The notes beneath the pieces are model-generated. The model ran no database searches and was not told where the DNA came from. It worked only from the letters and a program-made list of their open reading frames with translations. A stretch of 64,000 nt of DNA, from the NCBI GenBank assembly GCA_022036555.1, contig CM039140.1, forward strand, positions 2,338,785 to 2,402,784, read 5' to 3'. Source of the stretch: Microstegium vimineum (Eukaryota > Streptophyta > Magnoliopsida > Poales > Poaceae). Positions within the stretch are counted from its first letter, which is position 1, and every line of letters begins with the position of its first letter. Shown here in pieces: positions 36,363-47,519 of the stretch. Made by a program: the position numbers and the translations under genes.

Positions 36363-36561
36363 AAGGCCCCGTTTAGTTCCTAAAAAAATTTTCATAGTAC
36401 CCGTCACATCAAATTTTACGGTACATATATGGAGTAGTAAATGTAGACGGAAAAAAAACTAATTAATCCATAATTAGTCCATAATTAGATATTAATTATC
36501 AAATAAAAATGAAATTGCTACCGTACCCAAAATCCAAATTTTTTTGAATCTAAACACATCC
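36363..36561. mobile_element. Tourist-like MITE
   Basis: The left end aaggccccgtttagttcc and right end gaatctaaacacatcctga are imperfect inverted repeats of the family type seen at 24615-24790. It is about 200 bp, AT-rich inside and non-coding. The target duplication is uncertain. Confidence 0.55.
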
Positions 36562-36769
36562 TGAACCCGATAAGCCGGGACAAGTTCCGTGAACGAGGAC
36601 CGTCAGTCCGTCGTCGGCCCGTTAGCTAGGTGCACGTACTGACGCTCGCCTGCGTATACTAAGTAGACCGCAGTAGATACAAGCCAGAGTAAAAAGGATT
36701 TTATATATATATATATATATAGTGTTAGGTAGGTGTATTTTCTATTTTCTATAGTGAATACACCCACTC

Positions 36770-37110
36770 TGATTATTGCAACTAGTTTCTTGTCTAGTTG
36801 TAATTGGTTTTTTGTCGAATTGTAATTGGATCGCGTCAGGTTGCAACTGTTTCTTGTCTAGTTACAACTGATCTAACTCTAGTTGTAATTGGATCGCGTT
36901 AGATTGCAATTGGTTATTGCCTAGTTGCAACTGGGTCAACTCTAGTTGTTGTTGGATCGCGTCAGTTTTGCAACTGTTGTCCAGTTACAACTGGCTCGAC
37001 TCTAGTTGTAATTGTATCACGTCAGGTTGCAACTATATCAGGTCCAGTTGTACTGGATCAGATCTATTGCAATTACTTCCACCAAGTTGCAATTGTGTCA
37101 TAATCATGAT
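36770..37110. repeat. Degenerate tandem array, about 61-bp period
   Basis: The phrase 'tctagttgtaattggatcgc' recurs near 36879, 36941 and 37001. Each unit pairs it with 'gttgcaactg' / 'cagttacaac', which are mutual near-complements, so every unit can fold back. Related half-units extend to about 37110. Short frames rich in Cys/Asn/Ser reflect the repeat only. Confidence 0.65.
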
Positions 37111-37429
37111 GGCAACTCATAGTACATTAAAGTTGTAATTACATACTTAAAAACATGTTTATCAAATATAGTCTTACTGGATCTTATTTTGTTAAGTATT
37201 TTTTTTTCAATAACCTAGTGCAAACGGATCTAAAATAGAGGCCGAAGTGTTGTATTGCAGCTGGCTATAGAATAGCTGATTCTATAGCCGGACCCAACCC
37301 ATCAACCAGACCGCCACCATCCAGCGGCAAGCACGCAGACCACCCAAATTTATGTTAATTAATTCAATTCCATGATTCTTGCCTTTGATGGCTCGTAATT
37401 GGATTGGATAGCACACCCCTTAATCACGG

Positions 37430-37744
37430 TGCTTCCTAATTGCTCCATTGGGCTGCACCTACGCACACACCGCAGAGGCAACGCACGTGGCAATGCACGT
37501 AGCTAGTCTGTTGTCTCGTCGAGGAGGCTGCAGTACCACATCTTGGCGCTGCCGGAGCCCGGAGCGCGTCGGCTGGCCGGCTCCCTGGACTGCCTGAGAG
37601 GCAGCGGCGGCGGTAACTCCATGGGTCCATCGTTGAGTACGTTGCGGTTTCTGCCATCCATACGATCAGCAGAAGCAATCAATCGAGGTAAGTAGTCATA
37701 AACATATATCTCATAGCCGTGAACATCTCTCGTACTCTTCCGAG
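37430..37744. other. GC-rich exon-like flank left of the Copia element
   Basis: Open frames on both strands are interrupted by no simple repeats, and a good splice donor context (cgag/gtaagt) follows at about 37686. None of the translations matches a family I know. Together with 42757-43220 it may be part of a gene split by the Copia insertion, but the two parts could not be joined into one convincing frame. Confidence 0.3.
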
Positions 37745-37943
37745 TGAAAGAATATGTGGTAATTATGGTTGCCTATCTTAGCTCACCATAGGCTCCATAT
37801 TTATATAGAACATATTACAGATATAGTTGGTTTAAGTTAAGACTCCCGTGTAAATAGATTACAACTGTCCTATGTTTAAACTATCCTATCTATGGGAGTC
37901 CTAACTGAACCAGCTATGTACAACTCGAAGAATATCTCTAACA
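37745..37943 (-). repeat. Copia 3' LTR
   Basis: It reads tgaaagaatatgtggtaatt ... atctctaaca on the plus strand, i.e. TGTTAGAG...TTTCA on the element strand. A purine tract (gagagggga, complement of about 37944-37953) directly precedes it on the element strand, as expected for second-strand priming. Confidence 0.95.
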
Positions 37944-37963
37944 TCCCCTCTCAATCAAAGCTT

Positions 37964-38345
37964 TCAGCCACTTGCAAGATTTAGATTGTGCACAAAATCA
38001 TTTAGTTTAGCAACTGGCAACGCCTTAGTAAATCCATCAGCCAACTGGTCCTTGGTAGAAATAAGTCGGACTTGGAGTTGTCTCTTAAGAACTCTTTCTC
38101 GGACAAAATGAAAGTCAATCTCTATATGTTTAGCTCTTGCATGAAACACTGGATTTGCTGACAAATAAGTTGCACCTAAGTTGTCACACCACAGAATTGG
38201 AGCACGCCTTAATTTTATACCAAGCTCGGCCAGCAACTGTTCGAGCCATATCAATTCTGCTGTTGCATTTGCCATAGCCTTGTATTCTGCTTCGGTACTA
38301 GAACGAGAGACAATAGGCTATTTCCTTGCGCTTCCATGATATCAG
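37964..38345 (-). pseudogene. Copia RNase H C-terminal part, out of frame
   Basis: The minus-strand frame contains 'WCDNLGATYLSANP', 'ARAKHIEIDFHFVRE' and 'STKDQLADGFTKALP', the conserved end of Copia RNase H. It is separated from the upstream RT frame by a one-base frameshift near 38335, with a further in-frame stop close by. Confidence 0.9.
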
Positions 38346-40400
38346 GTTAGCACCAAAAAATATAGCAAATCCTCCTGTGGAGCGCCTGTCATCAACATCA
38401 CCAACCCAGTCTGCATCTGAAAAGGCACTCAGTGAAAAATAAACTGCTTTGTGAATGCGTAACCCCAAACTAATAGTGTACTTGATATACCGTAGTATCC
38501 TCTTTACAGCAGTCCAGTGTATTGTTGTTGGATTATGAAGAAATTGACACACTCGGTTAACAGCAAAGGACAGATCAGGCCGAGTAATAGTAAGATACTG
38601 TAGACCGCCCACAACACTTCTATAACGTGTACTATCTTCTGTACTTAGCGGTGTACCTTCATAACTGGACAGCTTCTCAGTAGCGGATAACGGAGTCGTG
38701 CATGGCTTAGAGTCAAGCATACCTACCCGTGTTAAGAGATCTTGGGCATATTTTGCTTGAGAAAGAATTATTCCTTCCTTGTCTTCTTTAACTTCAATGC
38801 CGAGAAAATAATGAAGCTTACCAAGATCCTTAAGAGCAAAGTCTTCACGAAGATCTGCTAGGAGGGTTGTGACTGCCTCAGGCGCATTGCTTGTAACAAT
38901 GATGTCATCCACATAAATAAGCATATAGATTGTTATACCACCTTTATTATAAATAAATAAGGAGGTATCTGATTTTGAGAAGACGAAACCCAAGGAAATT
39001 AACTTGGTACTTAACCTGGAGTACCACGCACGAGGGGCTTGTTTCAATCCATAAATAGCCTTATCTAGTTTGCACACATAATTAGGAGCATCTGAACTTT
39101 CAAATCCTGGTGGTTGTTTCATATAAACTTCCTCTTCCAGAACGCCATGAAGAAACGCATTCTGTACATCTAGTTGCTTTAAGCACCAACCCCTGGAAAT
39201 TGCAATAGAAAGTACCAATCGCACAGTGGATATCTTCACCACAGGGCTGAAGGTATCTTCGTAATCAATGCCATATCGTTGCTTATATCCTTTGGCAACT
39301 AATCGAGCTTTATACCTGTCAATACTCCCATCAGCTTTCTTCTTAATTTTGTATACCCATTTACAATCGATTATATTCTGCCTTGACTTAGGTGGCACTA
39401 GTCGCCATGTTTTATTTTTCTTTAGTGCATCAAACTCAGTTTCTATAGCTTGCTTCCACTTCGGATCACCCAACGCATCTTGAATCGTGTTGGGTTCCCC
39501 CGTTGCACTGAAGAAACCATACCTGATAATACCATCATATAGGCGCTTAGGCTTCACTATTCCGCTCTGCAGTCGAGTCTGATGGCGGTGCGTCGCAGCC
39601 ACTGGTGAAGTCAACGGCGAAGAAGCAGCAGCATCAGCGGCGCCAGAAGTCGAGCCGGTAGATGCGCCAGGAATCAAATCAGGGAAAGCAGCGGCTGTGC
39701 CAGGCGTCTCGCCCGTGGGAACAGCAGCGCCAGACGTCAGGCCTGTGGGAGCAGCGGCAGGCGATGGTACAGGTGGCGTGCATGCAGGCGGAGCCGAGTC
39801 CTCAGCTGGAGAAAATTGAGCCGTGGCCTCACCAACCTCGGTAGCTGTGCTTGGGGAGACATCCTTTGTATCTGGTGTGCTGACAGATCCTGCACGGGAA
39901 CTGGTGCCCGGATCCTCTGCACTAGGGAGCACCGAAGGTCTAGGAAACGCCTGTGCACCAGGAGCTGCAGTTGTAGTATGATCACCATGTTCTGTCTGCT
40001 GCATGCTATCATCATCAGATGCATTAGTAATGTTAGGATCATAACAACGGTCATCCCCCGGATTCCGAAGAGAGGAAGGAAGAAGCACGATTTCTTTTCG
40101 AAGGAGGGCTCCAGCATTAGGATGAAGGGTGGCAAAGGGAAAAATGTTTTCAACGAAGACCACATCGCGGGAGATATAGATGCGTCCCGTGAAAATATCC
40201 AGGCACTTAAAACCTTTGTGCATGGAACTATAACCTAGAAAGGCGCACTGTGTGGAACGAAAAGATAACTTTCGAGAGTTATAAGGCCGAAGATTTGGCC
40301 AACATGCGCACCCAAACACACGCAGGTTGCTATAGTTAGGTTGTTCATTAAGGAGCCGAATTGCAGGAACCTCAAAATTGATAACTTTGCTAGGAAGCAA
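38298..40400 (-). pseudogene. Copia pol: integrase C-terminal part, RT and RNase H N-terminal part
   Basis: About 700 codons are open in the same frame as the upstream gag-pol but follow its TAG stop. The start is the integrase end ('LRVFGCACWPNLRP'), followed by a Pro/Ala-rich spacer. The RT has 'WKQAIETEFDALKKNKTW', 'VKISTVRLVLSIAISRGW', 'LDVQNAFLHG' and the catalytic 'YVDDI' (about 38905-38920). It then runs into 'SDADWVGDVDDRRSTGGFAI' of the RNase H before the frameshift. Confidence 0.9.
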
Positions 40401-40436
40401 GTTAATGAGATATGTAGCAGTAAGAAAAGCTTGATC

Positions 40437-42329
40437 CTAAAATTTCAGAGGCATAGATGCATTTGCAAGAAGAGCAAGCCCTACTTCAACAATGTGACGG
40501 TGCTTGCGTTCAGCAGCTCCATTTTGTTGGTGAGCATGAGGGCAAGAGACACGGTGACTAATGTCAATTTTCTGGAAGAAAGAATTTAATTTCTCATATT
40601 CACCACCCCAATCTGACTGGAGGGAAATAATTTTTCGAGAGAATTTGCGTTCTACCAATTGTTGAAAATCTTTAAAGACTTGGAGGACATCAGATTTTTG
40701 GCGGAGAAGATAGATCCAAGTATATTTCGAATAGTCATCAATAAAGCTCACATAGTAATTGTGGCGGCCAACAGAAGTGGGAGCAGGACCCCACACATCA
40801 GAAAAGATTAATTCTAGGGGAGCATTAGAAATTTTATTGGACACTGGATACGGAAGCTGATGGCTCTTGGCCTTCTGACACGAATCACAAATGGACTCAA
40901 TACTTTTACTACTAGCATACGGTAGACTATTTGAACTAAGAATTTTTTGAACTATAGGGATAGCATGATGACCAAGACGGCTATGCCATAAAGAGGTTGA
41001 CGGCGCCTGGGCAGCAAGAGCTTCTGGATCCGGCCTCCCTTCTCCAGAAGATGCACCAGAGACAAGAGGATAAAGACCATCTTTGCATCTACCGTGAAAC
41101 AGGATCTTCTTCGTGTCCTTGTCCTTGATAACAAAAAAATCAGGATGAAATTCAAGGTAGGCGTTATTGTCTTTAGCTAGCTTATGGACGGAAGCAAGAC
41201 TTTTGGTTGCTGAGGGGACATGAAAGATATTTTTAAGAAAAAGATTACTGGTAGAGGTATGAACAACTGTATGACCAACATTACTAATTTGCATACCTGT
41301 GCCACTTGCGGTGTGCACTTGATCACGCCCATTATATCGATCGCGGACTGAAAGTTTCTCCAATTCGCCAGTCACATGATTTGTGGCTCCACTATCAGCA
41401 TACCAATTTGTGTCAATGCCATAAGCTTCATTGGGTCGTCCATGGTACTGATCATCATCTTCATAGCGGAAGTAACATTGTTTAGCTTCATGATTGTCCT
41501 TCTTACAAATCTGACATGGTGTCTTCTTGTTATTCTGTACGTTGCTCCTTTGATTATTGGGATTGTTGCTATTTTGTCTCATGCGCCCTTGATTTGATCT
41601 ACCATTGCCACGGCGACCTCCAGAACGACCACGGCCTCCACGGCCTCTTGATGCTAAATTTGCTGAGGATTGGAACTGACCAGCCCCTTGATACATCTCG
41701 AGCCGAAGATCATATTCCATGAGAAGTGAGTACAACTCCGAGAGAGAAAGATCTCCTGACCGGCCCATCATAGAAGAGACAAAGGGGTGATAATCAAAAT
41801 CTAAACCATTAAGAATATGAGCGATAACCTCATCATCATTGATGGTGACGCCTGCTGCGGCGAGTTCATCTTTAATGTTTTGCATCTTGTTGAAGTAAGC
41901 CGCGGTCGTAAGACTTCCCTTCTTGACGGTGGCGAGTTGCATGCGCAGGTTTGTAACCCGCGCTCTTGACTGAGCTGCAAACATAACCCCTAGAGCCTTC
42001 CATGCTTCAGCAGAGGTCGTTGCAGTCGCAATCCCGGCGAGAACTTCCTTCGAAACAGAGTTCACCAGATAGGAGAGGAGCTGTTGATCTTTGCTTACCC
42101 ATGAGTCATGCTCTGGGTTGGGAATTTCTTGTTTCTTGTTATCAACGGTGGTCTCCATTGTTTGGCGCGGCTCAGGGACTGAACCGTCGAGGATGCCGAG
42201 TGCTTTGGCGCCTCGGACCGCCGGGAGAAATTGAGCTTTCCATAGAACAAAATTGTCCCGTGTAAGCTTTTCTGCTACCGGGGTTCCGAAGGAAGATCGA
42301 TGATCTGGAGAGGAGGAGGATGACGCCAT
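40437..42329 (-). pseudogene. Copia gag, protease and integrase N-terminal part
   Basis: The likely start is the ATG at 42329 (M-A-S-S-S-S). An upstream in-frame ATG at 42410 exists but would reach close to the PBS. In order: a gag domain of UBN2/DUF4219 type ('LTRDNFVLWKAQFLPAVRG'), a zinc knuckle CQICKKDNHEAKQC (CX2CX4HX4C), a protease with WYADSGATNH, the GAG-pre-integrase 'LWHSRLGHH', and the integrase core with 'FSDVWGPAP', 'FIDDYSKYTW' and 'QQNGAAERKHRHIVE'. The frame is cut by a TAG at 40437-40439 where the family usually has Trp. Confidence 0.93.
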
Positions 42330-42536
42330 GGAATCGTCGATCTTCTGTCGCACGTCGCGTCGGCGCAGAGCTTCTGTCGCAGGGAGGTCTGTCGCGGGGA
42401 GGAGCGTCACGGTGCCAGGCGTCGCGGCCCCCTTGTCGCAAAGGTCTTCTGTGTCGCAGGGAGGAGCGTCACGATCAGCGTCGTGGCTCCCTTGTCACGA
42501 ACGAGATTTGTTTTGTGGATCTAATTTGGAAGAGGC

Positions 42537-42550
42537 GGCTCTGATTACCA
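42537..42550 (-). other. Copia primer binding site (initiator tRNA-Met type)
   Basis: Directly inside the 5' LTR the element strand reads tggtaatcagagcc. The usual plant iMet PBS is tggtatcagagc, so this copy has one extra A. Confidence 0.8.
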
Positions 42551-42751
42551 TGAAAGAATATGTGGTAACTATGGTTGCCTATCTTGGTTTACCATAGGCT
42601 CTCCATGTTTATATAGAACATGTTACAGATATAGTTGGTTTAAGTTAAGACTCCCGTGTAAATAGATTACAACTGTCCTATGTTTAAACTATCCTATCTA
42701 TGGGAGTCCTAACCGAACCAGCTATGTACAACTCGAAGAATATCTCTAACA
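42551..42751 (-). repeat. Copia 5' LTR
   Basis: A 201-bp direct repeat of 37745-37943. The differences I can see by eye are about eight to nine substitutions or indels, so the insertion is not very recent. Confidence 0.95.
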
Positions 42752-42756
42752 CCGAG

Positions 42757-43220
42757 CACTCATCGACTGTCTCCATGATATCGCCGCCACCCGCGTTGGT
42801 GCTGCTTGGAGAGGTTTCCTGGGAACAGAGGCGTCATGTCACAGACGAAGAGGACGGGGCCGAGCTGCACGAGGAACAGGTTGGCCCCGTAACCGGCGCC
42901 GGTGCCTGTCGGAGCTGGCGCCGCCGTTGTTGCTGCCGTGTTCGTGCTGCTGTCGTACGTCGCCGACAGGTTCATGCTCCCCTACGCCCACACGAACCTC
43001 CCGGAGGTGCCGAGGGAGTCATCGACACCGCCGGTGGCCCCGTCCTTCCTGACCGCAGCCGACGCTCCGGTCCCCGATCTCCTGCCATTATTCTTCCCGG
43101 CGTTGCGCCGACGCTACTTTGGCGCCCCCCACCAGAGTAGAAGGTGTCGTCAATGCGGAGGCCACGGAAGACATCGCCCACGGCACGACCCATGCTTCCC
43201 AGCGTACAGGGATAGCTAGA
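42757..43220. other. GC-rich ORF-like flank right of the Copia element
   Basis: Plus-strand frame 42902-43219 has a hydrophobic stretch ('GAAVVAAVFVLLSYVA') that could be a membrane segment. The minus strand is also open (43193-42972 and 42975-42760). I recognise no family. It could be an exon of a gene broken by the Copia insertion, or chance open frames in GC-rich DNA. Confidence 0.25.
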
Positions 43221-44670
43221 TCATCAGCCGGCTATCATCATGTAGAATTCTTGTAAATATTATTGCTAAAATTCTAGTAAATATTGTTAGTATCGTTGTA
43301 AATATGATGTAACATATGCTGATGTTACCATACTTTCAATCATTTTATTAGTTTTTGTCGTCAACCATAAAAACAAAATCTCGTAAATATACTTATATTT
43401 ATAATACTTATTTTTATCGTAAATATCAATGTAAGTTATGTCAATATAGAATTCATAATATAAAAAATGTCATAAATATTAATTTTAGAGTTCAAACTAT
43501 CGTAAATATTATTATATTAGTACATGTTCTGATAAATATTATTTATATTATCGTAAACAGAATTCTGTATTATTAATAACTTTCCAGAAATTTCGCAAAA
43601 TCATGTGAGCTAATCAAGGAGAACCAATTTACCCGCATTATTAATAACTTTCCAGAAATTTTCGGTACGAAATGGCATTGTGGTAAATTACTATATAATG
43701 GATTTACAATATTTTCGCCATGAATTGTAGTAACGTAAGGGCCTTTAGTTCCGGTTTTCCCAACTAGGACTGGGAATCCCGGACTAAAGGTAGTCCCGGT
43801 TAACTAAAGCTAGTCTCGGTTAAGGGGACTAAAGGTCCCCGCATAAAAGAAAAAAATAAAACTCCCATCCCAACTGCGTCCCCAAGTTTCGAAGCCTCGC
43901 GCGTAGCTTACCATCCCACCTAGTTAGTATATTTGATGATAAATAGAATCCTTAACTTTTGAAGCATGCATCGAGGGACCTTTAGTCCCGGTGGAGAACA
44001 ATAACCGGCACTAGTAACACCAACCGGGATTAAAGGGTTGGTAATTTTAGTCTCGGTTGATAACACCAACCGGGACTAAAGAAGACGTTTTAACCCCGGT
44101 TAATGTTACCAACCGGGACTAAAGATGTATTAGTCCCGGACGCAAAATTTTCTGGGACTAAAGCTTATTTTGGCCATCGACGAAAGACCTGTTTTCTAGT
44201 ATTGTTAATATATAAGAAACATATATTTCTGTGAATCATTCACCAAAACTCTCATCAGGCAATTTTTTCCTGATAAACCATGATATAATTACGATAAATC
44301 ACACATAAGATTCTCGTAAGTCTTGCATGCATCAGTGGCATGTACACTTTTGTGTTCTCGTAACCCGTTCACGTGTATTGTCCCGGTATGTATGCATGCA
44401 TACTCCGTACAACAGAATCCAATTGATTTACTAAAATCACCGTGCTGATTGGACTCATTAATTACTTTCCAAAATTACCATCGCATGCAACATGCAAGAG
44501 ACGCTGCCCCTATAATTACTCTCAATCAGACCAGAGAGACAACAGCGCTAGCGCACCAACAACGCACAGGCCTGGTTCGGTCCGTGCCTATTAGAGGCTG
44601 GGCTATAGAATAAGTTATTCTATAGTTAGCTACAGATTATACTCTTCCTATATATATATAATACACATTC
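43221..44670. repeat. AT-rich and 'tttagtcccggtt' repeats, no gene
   Basis: 43230-43580 is made of degenerate 'cgtaaatatt' / 'tagtaaatatt' repeats. 43736-44165 carries many copies of tttagtcccggtt and its complement aaccgggactaaag in both orientations, the signature of a widespread grass DNA-transposon family with long subterminal inverted repeats. The remainder shows nothing recognisable. Confidence 0.6.
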
Positions 44671-45238
44671 AACAGATTTAGTATAAAAGAATCTGTCAGA
44701 TAAATAGCAAAAGTCATTAAAAACCCCATGTGTGACACTGATTGTGGTCATCATAGACGCACGCAGTCCCAGTCTATGATGTAAGCATCCTCACGCACGC
44801 ACGTAGTATGAATTCAACGTCGATCTGTGACGAAGTTGAGGTCCCGTCTTCTATTATTACATACTCTAGCAGTGTCTGCGAGACGCGAGACGTTTTGATT
44901 CGTTGAAGCAAATTCCTGGTTCAATGTATCTTCGCGATTATTGGTGATGAAGAGCTCACTGCATTATGTGGGAAAATATATATGGTGAAAATCTTTGCCC
45001 TTTTATCCGGATCCCGCGTGCTTTGATGCCGACTACGCGCGGCTGTCAGTGAAGTCAGTCGTTGGCTTGTAGTAGTTGCCGCAGTCAGTCCAACGAGTTG
45101 GAAGGAAAGATCTACTCGATCGATCCGTGGTCGTATGCTCTTGCCCTCGGAGAGAAGCAACACTGCAACAGCCGCTGTCAATGCTACTGGTCTAGCAAGA
45201 AGAGACCAAAACCAACCGGCTCGGCTCCTTATCGGGTA

Positions 45239-45492
45239 CTCCCTCCGTCCCTAAAAGAAGATCGTTATGGGATACGTGTCGGTCAAACTTTCTCAATTTT
45301 GACTAAGTTTATAGAAAATACGTGCAACATTTATATCTCTATATAAATTTATTAAAAAACTAGACTCAAAAATCTTTCTGATGATATTAATTACTTAGCA
45401 TAATTATTTATATATTTTAATATATAATTGCCGGTATTCTGAAAACGTTGACTTCTCGGAAAATGAGAATGACATCTATTTAGGGACGGATG
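45239..45492. mobile_element. Stowaway-like MITE upstream of HMA gene B
   Basis: The ends ctccctccgtccctaaaag and tttagggacggatg are inverted repeats with TA flanks (45237-45238 and 45493-45494). It is about 254 bp, non-coding and absent from block A. It lies about 350 bp upstream of the gene B TATA box. Confidence 0.65.
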
Positions 45493-45839
45493 TACGTGCG
45501 TGGTCTCCTCTAGTCAAGTTCTGTACCCATCAGTCGCCGTACTCGTGCGTAGTGTAGCTTGGATTGGGATCGTCGTCGGAAGACTCGTAGGTACGTAACC
45601 GGAGTAGTAGCTGTAGGAAACTGAAATTTTCAGCTACCACGAACGTTCTTGCACCTATTGAATGATCGATAGATACACACGCGTGGTCGTCCCTTTTTTT
45701 GACGTTATATGTACGCTATATATTCTCTTGAATTATTAGGCGCCTTGCAATTTGCAGTTCGGCAGCCGGCCGGAAGGCGCCATCGTCCCATCATCACCAT
45801 TGCACATTTCGGCATGCATTTTGCCCGCTCGCGCGCGTG

Positions 45840-45846
45840 TATAAAT
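45840..45846 (+). promoter_or_regulatory. TATA box of HMA gene B
   Basis: TATAAAT lies in cgcgcgtgtataaatgaag, aligned with 26824-26830 of block A and about 255 bp upstream of the ATG. The downstream 'gcatagctttgct' is shared by both copies. Confidence 0.65.
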
Positions 45847-46098
45847 GAAGGAGCCCCGAGAGCATAGCTTTGCTCGAATTCAATTCACAACAAGCAAGTA
45901 GGCTGCTCTTCGGTCTGTACGTACTCTGTAGTTGCACTTGCGCCAGCACCAACAACAGCGCAAAAACATATACGTACACGACCAGCAGCTAGCGTACGTA
46001 CGTAGCCACCGTCACAACAGTTGTTTGTTTGATTATTGTTTCCCATCATCATCCATTCGGAGCACGTACCTGAATCGATCGACGACCGGCCGGCGACG

Positions 46099-46929
46099 AT
46101 GTCCAAGGTACTCCGATCCAGTAGCCAAGGCCTTGCTGTTTGCTCTTATTACTTTGATTCGCCATGCACACACACACGCGTCAGTATGTTCAAAAGAAGA
46201 GAAAATTACAAAGAAACTGATGCTAGCTAGCTTGGGCTCGCTCGCTCGTCGATCGCTCTTGTTGTTGCAGCAAAAGACTGTGATCAAGCTGGGCGTGCCG
46301 AACGTCAAGAACCGGTCTAAAGCCATGCAGATCGCATCCAAATTTGGAGGTACACATCCGTCACACTGCTAGTTAGCAATCATCTTGAACGTCGTCTGCG
46401 GTGTGCGGCTCTTGTGAATGATGAGTACTTACCACTCCGGGCCTCTGCTATGCATGTATGTGCAGGAGTGAACGCGGTGGCGATCGCCGGCGACGACCGG
46501 CTGGAGGTGTCAGGAGAAAGCATCAACATCGCCGGCCTCATCAATGAGCTGCGCAAGAAGGTCTGCCGCACCGTCGACATCGTCATGGTGGAGAACAAGG
46601 AGGAGGAGGAGAAGAAGAAGAAGAAGGAGGAAGAAGACAAGAAGAAGAAGGCGGAAGAAGAGAAGAAGAAGGCAGAGGAAGCGAAGAAGAAGGCGGAAGA
46701 AGCCAGGAAGAAGGCGGAAGAAGATTGCAAGAAGCTCTGGGGGAGGCGTACGCGTGCCCGCCGCCGCCACCGTACTCCGGTGGTTATTACCGCGGGCCGC
46801 CGCCGCCGACGACGTTTCTATGCGAGGAACAGCCAGCAGGCTGCCGCATCATGTGAACTGAAGCTAATATGCTTAATAATATACGTTTGTGATTTTAATT
46901 TTGTTTTGAACTTCTGCCATGCCGATTAG
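46099..46929 (+). CDS. HMA-domain protein copy B, frameshifted, CaaX tail lost
   Basis: Exons 46099-46107 (M-S-K), 46271-46349 and 46466-46929 give 183 codons plus a stop. The HMA part is close to copy A ('VIKLGVPNVKNRSKAM', 'GVNAVAIAGD') and equally lacks CxxC. The Lys/Glu-rich stretch is longer than in A. The G-run at 46739-46743 has five G against six in copy A, so from LWG onward the frame shifts to an Arg-rich tail ending 'NFCHAD'. The old tail with a CRIM ending is still readable in the other frame to its tga at 46854-46856. If translated, the product would lack the lipid anchor. Splice sites match copy A. It could also be a sequencing error in the G-run. Confidence 0.75.
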
Positions 46930-47514
46930 CTTCATTCTCTCCGTGAATCGTGCTGTGCACAAACGTGGTTCTGGTTTGATTTGGCTTCTGGCAATTGTTA
47001 GTGATCGCGAAATTTAGATCACTACTATATATAAGTGTATTTCTGATTTTTTTTAAAGTTAAAGTATTCTAAATCTGAACAGGTTCATAAACGAAAGCAT
47101 TGACAACTACCACATGATGCTCATTTCAATTCTTAAGTATTATCATTGTATTTTCCGTAATCTTGATCAAATTTAGGATTGTTTGACCAAGGATAAATTC
47201 AGAAATACTTATATTTGTGGACGGAGTCGCTACATATATATTTCTACAAGCTAATACATCTTACTATCTACTCCATCATGTCCTATAATATAAGAAATTT
47301 CAAGTTACCCTAAGTCAAATTATTCGAAATTTGACAAAAAAAATATAACAAAAAATAAGGGTAGAATTTACAAGGACTCTCTTAACTTGCACGTTGGTGT
47401 AATCTGGATCCCTACTCTGTATTCTTGATATTTGAGTCTTAGAACTTATGATGCAATGTCACTCGGGTCCCAACTTGCGATTTTTTTATATTTGCATCCA
47501 TGAACGTGTATAAT
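46930..47514. other. 3' flank of HMA gene B
   Basis: Matches the flank of gene A (for example 'caaacgtggttctggtttga' and 'gatgctcattt'). No coding sequence was seen. The Tat element begins at 47520. Confidence 0.7.
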
Positions 47515-47519
47515 CATGT

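Larger units (their letters stand above)
37745..42751 (-). mobile_element. Ty1/Copia LTR retrotransposon, complete but inactivated
   Basis: A 5007-bp element lies on the minus strand with short LTRs (37745-37943 and 42551-42751) and a perfect 5-bp target duplication ccgag (37740-37744 and 42752-42756). Minus-strand order is gag, protease, integrase, RT, RNase H, the Copia order. The size and the roughly 200-bp LTRs suggest the Ale (Hopscotch/Retrofit-like) lineage; that is inference. The LTRs differ at several positions and the polyprotein carries an in-frame stop and a frameshift. Confidence 0.95.

Noticed and set aside
36770..37110. Possible CRISPR-like array
   Set aside because: The repeats are degenerate, spacers are related to each other, and the context is a plant nuclear genome.
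46544..46861. Arg/Lys-rich frame overlapping HMA copy B
   Set aside because: It is the +1 shadow of the Lys/Glu codon repeat in exon 3; homology with copy A fixes the real frame.
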